Under the pieces are notes generated by a model. The model did no database searches. It saw nothing but the letters and a program-made list of their open reading frames with translations, and was not told where the DNA came from. Shown piece by piece: positions 8,041 to 16,359 of a stretch of DNA of 64,000 bases. Source of the DNA: CAXRDE01 sp964229355 (GTDB lineage Bacteria > Cyanobacteriota > Sericytochromatia > UBA7694); NCBI GenBank assembly GCA_964229355.1, contig CAXRDE010000005.1:283161-347160 (forward strand), written 5' to 3'. Numbering within the stretch: the first letter of the stretch is position 1; each line of letters starts with the position of its first letter. A program made the position numbers and the translations under genes.

Positions 8041-8493
8041 ATGCCCCAATACGTTTACCGTCTTTATCACTGGCGCGATGAGGACAATGATGAAACCTAC
8101 AAAGAGATTGGCCATTATTCAAGCCGAGAAAAGGCCGCTCAGGTAATTGAAAAGTACAAAACCCTCCCAGGTTTTTATGCTTACCCGGATTGCTTCACGA
8201 TCGATAAAGTGGAGATCGATCGTGACTTCTGGACAGAAGGGTTTAACGTTTATCTGGTACAGGTTCCTCTCAAAGGCAAAAGTGGCTATGCGACTGTGCG
8301 TGCACGGGGGGAGTTTATGATGGCTTTTCAGGAACTCTGGTATGGCTTGTTTGAGGTGATCAGCAACCACAAAGAAGAAGACTTGCTCTATCCCCTGGAC
8401 GCGGTGGTCAAAGCCACAGATACAAAACCGCTACAGGCCATTGAAATGATGTCTGAAGACTTTGAGAGCTTTTTAAACAAGTACAATCTTTAG
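8041..8493 (+). CDS. DUF7336-like domain protein
   Basis: A 150-residue cytoplasmic protein. ATG 8041 is preferred over TTG/ATG-type starts upstream because GGAGG ends about 6 bp before it. Residues 1-60 (YVYRLYHW, IGHYSSREKAAQVIEKYKTL, PGFYAYPDCFTI, DRDFWTEGF) match the pattern of the small DUF7336 domain, which is often found with polymorphic toxins or as a stand-alone small protein. The remaining 80 residues are a less conserved helical extension. It is the last of the array of small genes that begins at 5046, and composition returns to the GC-richer genome norm here. Confidence 0.6.
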   Translation: MPQYVYRLYHWRDEDNDETYKEIGHYSSREKAAQVIEKYKTLPGFYAYPDCFTIDKVEIDRDFWTEGFNVYLVQVPLKGKSGYATVRARGEFMMAFQELWYGLFEVISNHKEEDLLYPLDAVVKATDTKPLQAIEMMSEDFESFLNKYNL

Positions 8494-8556
8494 GTGCCTC
8501 TCCGCCGAGCGGCCTTAAACCGGTGCTATAATTGGCGAAAAACATGGAGCCTTGCC

Positions 8557-8904
8557 GTGAACCCTAGCCCTTCTGACATCACCCTCAAAGACGCCCAGGC
8601 GCAGGTAGATACCTGGATCAAAACCCTGGGGGTTCGCTATTTTTCGGAGTTGACCAATTTGGCCCAGCTCGTCGAAGAAGTGGGCGAACTGGCGCGGATT
8701 TTATCGCGTACCTATGGCGAACAGAGCTTTAAGGCGGGCGAAAGCGGCGAGCACCTGGCAGATGAAATGGCGGACGTGCTCTTTGTGCTGATCTGCCTGG
8801 CCAATCAGACAGGTGTGGATCTCACCGCAGCGCTCCAGGCCAATCTGGCTAAAAAAACAAAACGGGATGCCACCCGTCATCTGGAGAACCCCAAACTGCA
8901 ATGA
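8557..8904 (+). CDS. MazG-like nucleotide pyrophosphohydrolase
   Basis: A 115-residue protein of the all-alpha NTP-PPase (MazG/YpjD) superfamily. It would hydrolyse a nucleoside triphosphate to the monophosphate and pyrophosphate, as house-cleaning. The metal-binding pattern EExxE...ExxD is seen as LVEEVGELAR followed by HLADEMADVLFVLICLAN. GTG 8557 is the chosen start because GGAG (8545-8548) lies upstream; the open frame continues to 8494 without a better site. A TATAAT at 8527-8532 may be the -10 of its promoter, though no good -35 is visible. Its TGA overlaps the ATG of the cytochrome gene (ATGA), so the two are co-translated, although a functional link is not obvious. Confidence 0.8.
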   Translation: MNPSPSDITLKDAQAQVDTWIKTLGVRYFSELTNLAQLVEEVGELARILSRTYGEQSFKAGESGEHLADEMADVLFVLICLANQTGVDLTAALQANLAKKTKRDATRHLENPKLQ

Positions 8905-9776
8905 GCCCCTCTCTTTTTTCTTCACTGGTCTACCGTTTGAGCTTAAGCTGTCTGAGTTTAGGCTTACTTAGCGCCTGCCCCGCAAACCAAAGCGCCGACA
9001 ATGAAACCACGCCGCCTAAAGCCCAACAGGCCGCGGGCGATCTGGTGGAAAGCTTCTGGAAAGCCCCTGCCGCTTATCCCACCGACGCCACCCGGGCTGA
9101 ACAGGTCAAATATGGCGAGGCCCTGGTACAAAAGACCCACGCCTACCTGAGTCCTGCGGCACCGGATCCCGCCCTGCGGGTGGCGGGCAACCACCTGGCC
9201 TGCAAAAACTGCCACCTCGACAACGGCAAGGCCGCTCATGCCGTGGGTTTTATTGGTATTGATCGGCGCTATCCCGCGTATTATGCGCCACAAGATCGTG
9301 AAGTCACCCTGGCGGAGCGGATTGAGGCCTGCTTTCAGGGCAGTCTTAATGGCCAAAAACCACTGCCCGCCAAAGAACGCGAGGCCCTGACCGCCTACCT
9401 CACCTGGCTGGGCGAAGATGTGCCCATGACTGCCCCACTGCCGCTGCCGGAGTCGGGATTACCTGAGCTGCAAACCGACAGCACCACCGGCAACGGCGAC
9501 GTGGAGGCGGGCAAACCGCTGTATGAATACCACTGTGCCGCCTGCCACGGTAAAACGGGCCTGGGACTGGCCGCAGACCCCAAGGATTTATCCAAAGGCT
9601 ATACCTTCCCACCGCTGTGGGGGCCTGACAGCCACAGTCAGCGTTCAAGCCTGGCCAACACGCAGACTGCCGCCCGCTACATTCACAAGAACATGCCCCT
9701 GGGTCGTGCGGTCTTGACCACTTCTCAGGCCTTAGATATTGCTGCCTATATCAACGCCCAGGAACGCCCGCAATGA
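8901..9776 (+). CDS. Dihaem cytochrome c lipoprotein, TsdA (thiosulfate dehydrogenase)-like
   Basis: A 291-residue exported lipoprotein: the signal peptide ends in the lipobox LLSAC. Two haem motifs are visible, CKNCH near residue 103 and CAACH near residue 213. Between them is EACFQGSLNGQKPLP, the TsdA-type stretch whose Cys is of the kind that ligates haem 1 in thiosulfate dehydrogenases. TsdA couples two thiosulfates to tetrathionate, or the reverse, at the outer face of the inner membrane. Size and layout fit. Other dihaem SoxAX-like cytochromes cannot be excluded. The start overlaps the MazG-like gene by ATGA, and the stop overlaps the SemiSWEET gene the same way. Confidence 0.75.
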   Translation: MSPSLFSSLVYRLSLSCLSLGLLSACPANQSADNETTPPKAQQAAGDLVESFWKAPAAYPTDATRAEQVKYGEALVQKTHAYLSPAAPDPALRVAGNHLACKNCHLDNGKAAHAVGFIGIDRRYPAYYAPQDREVTLAERIEACFQGSLNGQKPLPAKEREALTAYLTWLGEDVPMTAPLPLPESGLPELQTDSTTGNGDVEAGKPLYEYHCAACHGKTGLGLAADPKDLSKGYTFPPLWGPDSHSQRSSLANTQTAARYIHKNMPLGRAVLTTSQALDIAAYINAQERPQ

Positions 9777-10036
9777 GCCCGGAACAGGCCAATTTTTTAG
9801 GTTTGCTGGCGGGCACCCTCACCACCATTTCTTTTGTGCCGCAGGTGTGGCACACCTGGAAAACCCGCTCCGCCAAAGACCTCTCGCTGGGCATGCTGCT
9901 GATTTTCACCCTGGGTATTGCCCTCTGGCTCATTTATGGCCTTTGGATGCAGGCCGCGCCCCTGATCGCCTCGAATGTGGTGACCCTGGTGCTGGCCAGC
10001 ACCCTGCTGGGTTTTAAGCTGACCTTTAAAACCTAG
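9773..10036 (+). CDS. SemiSWEET-type PQ-loop transporter
   Basis: An 87-residue protein with three membrane helices and the PQ motif in ISFVPQVWHTWKTRSAKDLS, diagnostic of bacterial SemiSWEETs. These work as dimers to move small sugars down their gradient. The ATGA overlap with the cytochrome gene implies a three-gene transcript. Its 3' end overlaps the convergent AsmA-like gene by 4 bp, leaving no room for a terminator. Confidence 0.85.
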   Translation: MSPEQANFLGLLAGTLTTISFVPQVWHTWKTRSAKDLSLGMLLIFTLGIALWLIYGLWMQAAPLIASNVVTLVLASTLLGFKLTFKT

Positions 10037-13000
10037 AACGTCTGCTTAAAGCCATAATCCAATTGCACCTGGCCCGTAGGGCTCAGGCTGGCGGCATTCA
10101 AGGTCAGTCCCGGGTCTACCTGTTTAAGCAGGGCCTGCAAGTCCAAACGGAAGATATGGCCGCTGTCATCGCTGTCCTGTCCCCGGCGATTGCGGCGGTT
10201 AAACTTCACCTCTTGCTGGGTGAGCATTTTATCCACTTCATCTGACAAGCGCTCGCGGGCACCACCGACCTGGGCCACCGCGTTAAACAAGACATTTTTG
10301 AGCTTTAATTTATCGATGCTCACCTCTAATTGGTTGTCTACCACACGGGTGCTCAGGGCCAATTCGGTACGAATAGACAATTTTTTATGCTTGAGGGTGG
10401 CGTTTTCTAAGTGAATCTTGCCGTCCGCCGACATGGATAGCTCCACATCTTTGAGGCCACTGTCTTCGAGCTTCTGACGTACCTGATCCACCAGGGTTTC
10501 GCGCAGCTGGGCGTTCAGATCGAAGCGGAAAGAGCCCGCGGGAATCTCTAACTGCTGCGCAGTCCCTTCCACCTCGGCCGTCCACTGCACCTTGCCCAGC
10601 GGCAGCGTCGTCTTTTTACCCGCCAAATTCAGGGTGGTATTGACCTGCTGCAGTTCGCCCTGGCCTTTGACCGAGAAGCCTTTCAGCTGCAATTGGGGAT
10701 CGAGCTGCAGCTCTAAATCTTCAAAAGTGACATTGGCCTGTTCAAACTGGGCAAAATTTTGGGCCAGGAGGTCGTTTACCTGTGCCAGACTGCGCTGCTG
10801 ATCAGGGGCCAGTTCTTGCCGCTGGCTCAGTTTATTGAGCAGGGTTTGCAAGCTGGCCTGATTACTGGCCACGGCACCGTTCAGGGTAATCTTAACCCCC
10901 TCAGCATTCGACACAATCGAACCCTGCCCATTGACGGCCATATCGTCGACGGCAAAGCCCATGTGCAGATCTTCGGTCACAAAACCTGACAGGTCAGGTT
11001 TTAAAGCAATGCTGCCCGCAATGCCCTCGGGACTGGTCAGGGTAAAGCCTTCGAGCAGGCCGTTAACTTGCAATTGTTCACCCTGAATGCGAATGGCGTC
11101 AGCAGCTTGTGAAATGGTCAATTGCCCTGAGGTCTTCATGTCTAAATCATAGCCATTGAAAGCCCCCTTGATTTCCATACCTTCTTCACCCGAGAACTGG
11201 ATTTGCTGGGTGCGGGGATCAAAGGTCACTTCGCCCTTGACCTGCAAATTGTCTAAGCGCAGATCGCCCAGCTTGCCGGAAAGGGTTCCCTGCTCTGAAC
11301 GAAACACCAGGGTGCCATCGGCACGGGTTTGCAGACTCATGGCGCCCGTGGTGGACAGCTCTGAAATGCCCTGATCTGGCAAGGCCAGGCGCACGGGGTC
11401 AGACCAACTCACTTTTTGTTGGTGCAAGTCGTAACGCACGGGGCCTCGGGACTCAATATGCTGCAGGTGCAGATCACCCAACTGACCTGAACCCTGCACG
11501 AGCCCTTGTGCACCTTCGGCCCCCTGTTGAGGCGGCGCAAAGGTCAGGGTATTGCCCTGAAAGCGAAAGGCACCTTGCAAGCGCAGATCCTTGAGTGCCA
11601 ACCCGTTGATCTGGCCCTTGTCCATTTCAATCCACTTGCCCGCAGCACTTTGCAGATCCAGTTGCCCGGTACGGGCATTAAAGCGGGCTTCGCCTTCAAA
11701 GCCAATGCCCGGCAGGTCAACGCCCTGAGCAGCGTCCACGTAGTCAATCTGCGCCGGACGCAGGGTGGACAGTTGGTAGTTTTCGCCCTGAATGGATCCT
11801 TCAAAGTCGCCTTTGACGTCTAAGCCCAGACTGGTTTCCAATTGTAAGTTTCTGACCTGGTGCAAGAGCACGTCACCGTTGGGCTTTAATTGCAGATCCC
11901 CCCGCCCCGATAATTTTTCGAGGGTTAGCTCAGGCAAGGTGGCGGTGGTGCTAAAGCGGGCTTGCTTTAACTGTAGGCCTTGCTGGGCGTCTAAGCTAAT
12001 CTGCCCGCTGGCCTGTAACCAGTTCACCGTCACATCGCCCATTTTGGCCGCCGTCCCAAAGGCTTTGGCGTCTACTTGTAAAGCGCCAGTTTGCAAATTG
12101 GCGGTTAAATCTCCTTTTAAACGGGTTTCGTAGAGGGTGGCCTGCGGCAGCGTCAAGCGTTTGATCTGGGCTTCGGCCACTTGCCCTCCCTGCCCATGCA
12201 TGGCCAGGGTGCCTTTGCCCAGGTCCACGTCAAACTGGGCCTGAGACAGGGTCAGTTCTTTGATTTTGATTTGTTCTTGCCCCTGCTGTAAGTTACCGGT
12301 CAATTGCAACGCTTCTCCAGGATTCAAAGCAAAGCTCAGGGCCTGAGGACGCTGTTGATGGTGGGTCAGGGTGCCCCCAAAACTTAGCTGGTCCACCTTC
12401 AATTGCCCCTGGGCACTTTTGATGCTGCCCTGCAAATCCAGGTCTTCAGCGGTGAGTTGCGTCTGTGGCCCTTTTTGCTGCAGGCTAAAGGCCCCGTCCA
12501 CGTTGGCAAAATCCAGGGCAGGGCCACCGGGCAATTGGGTTTGTAAGGCTTTGGCTTCAATGCTGCCCGCCGAGGCGTTGAGCGCGGTGGGTTTGCCCTG
12601 GGCGTTCAGACTGGCCGAGACCGCTATATTTTTAAGCTGCAATTGCCCACTGAGGGGCAGGTCTTGGCCCATCAGGTTCTTCAGGCGTTGACGCAAGGCC
12701 TCGCGCTCGCCCGGTTGAATATTGACCTGCAATTGCAACAGGCTGTCAATCTGGGCGGTCATGTCTTTTTCGAGGGTGGCATCCACCTGAATTTCCAGTT
12801 GGTCAGCGCCTTCGGCGTCTGCCACCGCGGCCTTACCGCGGGCATCTGAGGAGGCCACCACCGACAGCTCCTTCATGGACAGGTTGAGGTTACCCTGCGC
12901 ATCTACCTGCATCTGCACCAGGTTTTTACGGGGGGTCGACACCGATTCTAAGGTCAAGGTTTCGCCTCCCGCCAGCGGAATCTCTTGAAACAAGGGGCTG

Positions 13001-13647
13001 TTTTTGAGGTCAGGACGCAGGGTATACGAGGTACTGCTGTTCAAGGTGGCCTGAAAGCCCATATCCTTAGAGAGGTTTTGCACCACCGTATTCATGGCGC
13101 TTTTAAGGGACCCCAACGACATCACGTTCAGACCTGAGACCACGGCGCCGCCGAGCCCCCCCAGATCCACCTTCAAGGTGTCACCTTCCGGCTTTAAGGT
13201 CACCGAGCCCAGCGACAGATCCACCAGGCGATTGGGGTAGGTCACATCAATGCGATAGCCACCGGCAGTGGGTCTTAAGGCGAGTTTTAAATCGGGCACC
13301 TGGGCATTGGCCTGGGCCAGGCTGCTTTTTAAAAAGTCCAACGACAATTGCAGATCCAGATCCAGTTGGCCGCTCATATCGCCTTTGGATTTTTGATCGA
13401 TACCGTCTTTGTCGGTCAATTTAAAATGGGCGTCTAAGCTACCGTAGGGCGTGGGCGTGGCCTGAAAATTAAACTGGGTCAGGGCTGCCCCTGAAGCTGC
13501 CACATAGGTATTGTCCACAGCCACTGGACGGTTGGCAGGGGTCAAGTTCGGAGCCGAGTTTAAAGGGGCCGGCGCTGTCGAAGCCCGGGGAGAAGGGCCT
13601 GTCGGAACCAAACGTCCTGAAGAAGAAAGCGGTGACAAATTAGACAT
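10033..13647 (-). CDS. Giant AsmA/TamB-like repetitive beta protein
   Basis: A 1204-residue protein made of many short amphipathic beta repeats of the kind 'L-x-G-x-L-x-L-x-x-G-x-L-x-L', rich in Gln, Asp, Leu and Gly and nearly free of Cys, like AsmA/DUF748/TamB lipid-transport bridges. Unlike those families it shows no N-terminal membrane anchor. It begins with a Ser/Pro-rich disordered stretch (MSNLSPLSSSGRLVPTGPSP). ATG 13647 is chosen over the longer TTG 13689 frame; GGAG lies about 13 bp upstream. It is divergent from the metallopeptidase across 187 bp. Intermembrane lipid handling is one reading, but the missing anchor also allows an intracellular or effector-like role. Confidence 0.6.
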   Translation of the reverse strand: MSNLSPLSSSGRLVPTGPSPRASTAPAPLNSAPNLTPANRPVAVDNTYVAASGAALTQFNFQATPTPYGSLDAHFKLTDKDGIDQKSKGDMSGQLDLDLQLSLDFLKSSLAQANAQVPDLKLALRPTAGGYRIDVTYPNRLVDLSLGSVTLKPEGDTLKVDLGGLGGAVVSGLNVMSLGSLKSAMNTVVQNLSKDMGFQATLNSSTSYTLRPDLKNSPLFQEIPLAGGETLTLESVSTPRKNLVQMQVDAQGNLNLSMKELSVVASSDARGKAAVADAEGADQLEIQVDATLEKDMTAQIDSLLQLQVNIQPGEREALRQRLKNLMGQDLPLSGQLQLKNIAVSASLNAQGKPTALNASAGSIEAKALQTQLPGGPALDFANVDGAFSLQQKGPQTQLTAEDLDLQGSIKSAQGQLKVDQLSFGGTLTHHQQRPQALSFALNPGEALQLTGNLQQGQEQIKIKELTLSQAQFDVDLGKGTLAMHGQGGQVAEAQIKRLTLPQATLYETRLKGDLTANLQTGALQVDAKAFGTAAKMGDVTVNWLQASGQISLDAQQGLQLKQARFSTTATLPELTLEKLSGRGDLQLKPNGDVLLHQVRNLQLETSLGLDVKGDFEGSIQGENYQLSTLRPAQIDYVDAAQGVDLPGIGFEGEARFNARTGQLDLQSAAGKWIEMDKGQINGLALKDLRLQGAFRFQGNTLTFAPPQQGAEGAQGLVQGSGQLGDLHLQHIESRGPVRYDLHQQKVSWSDPVRLALPDQGISELSTTGAMSLQTRADGTLVFRSEQGTLSGKLGDLRLDNLQVKGEVTFDPRTQQIQFSGEEGMEIKGAFNGYDLDMKTSGQLTISQAADAIRIQGEQLQVNGLLEGFTLTSPEGIAGSIALKPDLSGFVTEDLHMGFAVDDMAVNGQGSIVSNAEGVKITLNGAVASNQASLQTLLNKLSQRQELAPDQQRSLAQVNDLLAQNFAQFEQANVTFEDLELQLDPQLQLKGFSVKGQGELQQVNTTLNLAGKKTTLPLGKVQWTAEVEGTAQQLEIPAGSFRFDLNAQLRETLVDQVRQKLEDSGLKDVELSMSADGKIHLENATLKHKKLSIRTELALSTRVVDNQLEVSIDKLKLKNVLFNAVAQVGGARERLSDEVDKMLTQQEVKFNRRNRRGQDSDDSGHIFRLDLQALLKQVDPGLTLNAASLSPTGQVQLDYGFKQTF

Positions 13648-13833
13648 AAAACAGCAATGCACTCCAAAATACGATCTTGTTATGTTCAAATATAGGGTTA
13701 AACGGGCGTGAGGATGTGTGTTTTTGCATCGGAAAGATTAAATCTCGGTAAAATCAAGCGTGACATCCGTGATCCCTTGCTATATAAAAGGCATAAACAG
13801 GTAAAGTAGTAGGAGAGGTCATCGCAATAAAGT

Positions 13834-16359
13834 ATGGGTTCACTCGGCAGTTCCTGGAGTTCTCGCTCCACCCTATCTGGATTAACCAAAGGTGCGCCAC
13901 CAGTCGGTAGCAGCCCCCTCCTGGGGCAAAGCTTGCGCATCGCAAACCCCAATATTAGCGCCACACCGACCTCTGCCCCTGCGACACCCACCGCAACGCC
14001 CAAGGCAGCACCCGCCCCTGAAAAACCGGCCCTCACTGCAGCCCTGCGGGATCAGGTGGTCTCACGCTTTTCCAGTTTAAACCCCTCGGCGGTGTCCCAT
14101 CAGCCCAATCTCGATGCCCCTGCTGCCTCAAACGCCTTAGAAGCTTACCTGAACGCCGAAGAAATTGAAATGGTGAAAACCCTTCAACCCGCCCTTCGAC
14201 AGGCACTGCTGGCGGTACGTCCCTCCAACGCCGTGGGCGAGGTGCGCACCCAAATGGTCAACACCCTCAAGACCCTGATCAACGATTTGGTCCCCAGTGG
14301 TAATATTCGCTTTACCGGCAGCGGACAACGGGATTGGGATTTAAGCAATCTTCTCAGTTTGGCCAATGCGGTACAGCGCATGCCGCTGGCCCAACGCAAC
14401 CAGCTCAAAGGTCTCACCTTTGAACGGGCCGCCATCGCCGAACTGCCCGAAGGAGCCCCCGATAACTTGTTCACTCGTGTGGCGCGGGAAATGACCTCCG
14501 GCCATTACAATCTCGAAGAAAAAAAAGTGGTTCTCTATGACCGGGCCACCCACAATGACTTTCCGGCGTTGAGTAGCGCACTACAAAGCAGTCTGCGTCA
14601 GGTGGCTACCGAAGGAAAAAACGGCGATATTGCCGCTTTGCAAACCATGCTCAACCCCTATTTAGAGCGCCTTGGTGAGCCAGGTCTTAAAACCGACGGT
14701 CAGTGGAGCAAAGACACCGAGCGGGCGGTGCGTCTGGTACAGCTCGATACCTTAGAAAAACATCTCTCTCGCACCCAAAGTTTAAACCCGGCCCAACGCC
14801 AGGAGTTACAAGAGCTCAAGCGCATGGCGCGCTCACCTCACTTTGATATGTTGACGCGTATGTCAGATATTGGAAAGAAAATGCAAAACCTGAACCTTTT
14901 ACCCGACGCGCAAATGAAGCGCTTACTCACTGAATTTGCCCAGAGTGATTTTGGGGCCGCTTCGCTGCAGTTTATGATTCAGGACCTGTCTCAGCATTTT
15001 TTGTCAACCCAAACCGTGGGCTTTGCAGAAGGGGTATTGACCCATGAAATCGGTCACCATCTTCAACTGGGTCAGGACGACACCGCCTATTATGTAGAAG
15101 AATTTTCAAAGCTGGGTCAGTGGCTGAACGTGGACAACCAGGAGGTTTCCACAGGCTATATTGCAGGGGCTTACACCGGTGAAGATTTGCTCGACGCCTA
15201 CAATGTGCTGGCCTCTGGCGGTCGTATGGATCAGGGTTCCTACCGCAGTCAAATTGATGCGGAAGCCCGCAGCGCCCATTTTGTCTCTACCTATGCCACC
15301 ACCGACCCCATGGAAGATTTTGCCGAGTCTTATAAAACCTTTTTGCTCGAACCTGAAGTCCTCATGGAAAAGTCCCCTGAAAAATTCTTTTTTCTGAACG
15401 CTTTACCCACCATTCAGGCCAAGCAAACCGGGGCCCACAGCAACCAAAACCAGTACAGTGCCCGTGAAATCTTAGACATTGCCAAAAAAGCCTTAAGCCG
15501 TAAATGGCAACAGACCCCCACCGATTTACACGTTCAGCAGTTTATTCGTGAAAAACTCGAAAGCCTGACGATTAACCAGCAAACCCCTGCCCCACTGCAA
15601 TTGAGCCCTCAGGTGGCCCTGAGTATTTTCAAAAGTCACGATGAGTTGCTCAACACCGTTGACATGCCTAATATTGAGGCCACGCAGAGCTTGCGGGCCA
15701 GTACCGCGGGCGACAAAGCCGTTTACACCATCATTACCGAGCAAGCCCAGAAGTTCATCCAGAGCCAGGGCAAGGACGTTGAGTCCAAAACCTTTTTTAA
15801 CACCCTACGCAGCCATGAAGGGGTTGAAGAAATTTTTCCGCAGGCCTCTGAGGAGCTCAAAAAGCAACTCAAAGACCCCGCCTTTAGCAGCATGATGTTG
15901 GCGCTGGGTGAGATCTCAGGCCACGCCGTACTACTCAACGAGATGCGCATTGATGAACACGCCGACCAAAAGCAATACCAGGAAGCCCGCGGCTTCTTTA
16001 GCCGTATTACTCAGGAGCCTGAACAATTGCTCAGCAAACGTATTTTCAGCTACAGCTACGATGCCTTGCGTAGCGTAGGCTCCAAAATTTACAACCCTGA
16101 GACCAACCGAGCATCCGCTTCTCTTAACTTTTTTGAAACCTTAAAGACAAACCCCGCCAGTGCCCTCAGCAATGTATGGGCCGATCTGCCTGACAACTTC
16201 AAGAACAAACTCAATGATCGCTCGTTCTTAAAAGCCGTGTCTGGCGATGAAGGCCGCTACCTGCCCTCAGCAGAGACCATTGAGTCCACCTTAATCCAAA
16301 TCATGTCTGATCTGGAGTTTGATCGCATGATGAAAGCGGCCATGGCAGAATATGAGTGA
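13834..16359 (+). CDS. Zincin metallopeptidase with peptidoglycan-binding-like domain
   Basis: An 841-residue protein without signal peptide. It starts with a Ser/Pro/Ala-rich disordered region (1-75). A helical peptidoglycan-binding-1-like unit lies near residues 264-305 (LKTDGQWSKDTERAVRLVQ). The zinc motif HEIGHH is at residue 404, inside VLTHEIGHHLQLG. About 90 residues later MEDFAESYKTFLLEP offers the third zinc ligand, a Glu near 494-498. The pattern recalls anthrax lethal-factor-like (ATLF) zincins. AGGAGAGG (13810-13817) lies rather far, 16 bp, upstream of ATG 13834. It overlaps the HEAT-repeat gene by 8 bp. The substrate is unknown. Confidence 0.7.
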   Translation: MGSLGSSWSSRSTLSGLTKGAPPVGSSPLLGQSLRIANPNISATPTSAPATPTATPKAAPAPEKPALTAALRDQVVSRFSSLNPSAVSHQPNLDAPAASNALEAYLNAEEIEMVKTLQPALRQALLAVRPSNAVGEVRTQMVNTLKTLINDLVPSGNIRFTGSGQRDWDLSNLLSLANAVQRMPLAQRNQLKGLTFERAAIAELPEGAPDNLFTRVAREMTSGHYNLEEKKVVLYDRATHNDFPALSSALQSSLRQVATEGKNGDIAALQTMLNPYLERLGEPGLKTDGQWSKDTERAVRLVQLDTLEKHLSRTQSLNPAQRQELQELKRMARSPHFDMLTRMSDIGKKMQNLNLLPDAQMKRLLTEFAQSDFGAASLQFMIQDLSQHFLSTQTVGFAEGVLTHEIGHHLQLGQDDTAYYVEEFSKLGQWLNVDNQEVSTGYIAGAYTGEDLLDAYNVLASGGRMDQGSYRSQIDAEARSAHFVSTYATTDPMEDFAESYKTFLLEPEVLMEKSPEKFFFLNALPTIQAKQTGAHSNQNQYSAREILDIAKKALSRKWQQTPTDLHVQQFIREKLESLTINQQTPAPLQLSPQVALSIFKSHDELLNTVDMPNIEATQSLRASTAGDKAVYTIITEQAQKFIQSQGKDVESKTFFNTLRSHEGVEEIFPQASEELKKQLKDPAFSSMMLALGEISGHAVLLNEMRIDEHADQKQYQEARGFFSRITQEPEQLLSKRIFSYSYDALRSVGSKIYNPETNRASASLNFFETLKTNPASALSNVWADLPDNFKNKLNDRSFLKAVSGDEGRYLPSAETIESTLIQIMSDLEFDRMMKAAMAEYE

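Noticed and set aside
8901..9776. Dihaem protein as a cbb3 oxidase subunit (FixP type)
   Set aside because: It is a lipoprotein without the FixP membrane helix, and the EACFQGSLNG stretch fits TsdA better.
10063..13711. Several open frames of 60-110 codons opposite the AsmA-like gene
   Set aside because: They mirror the codon periodicity of the real gene, have no ribosome sites and show no domain patterns.
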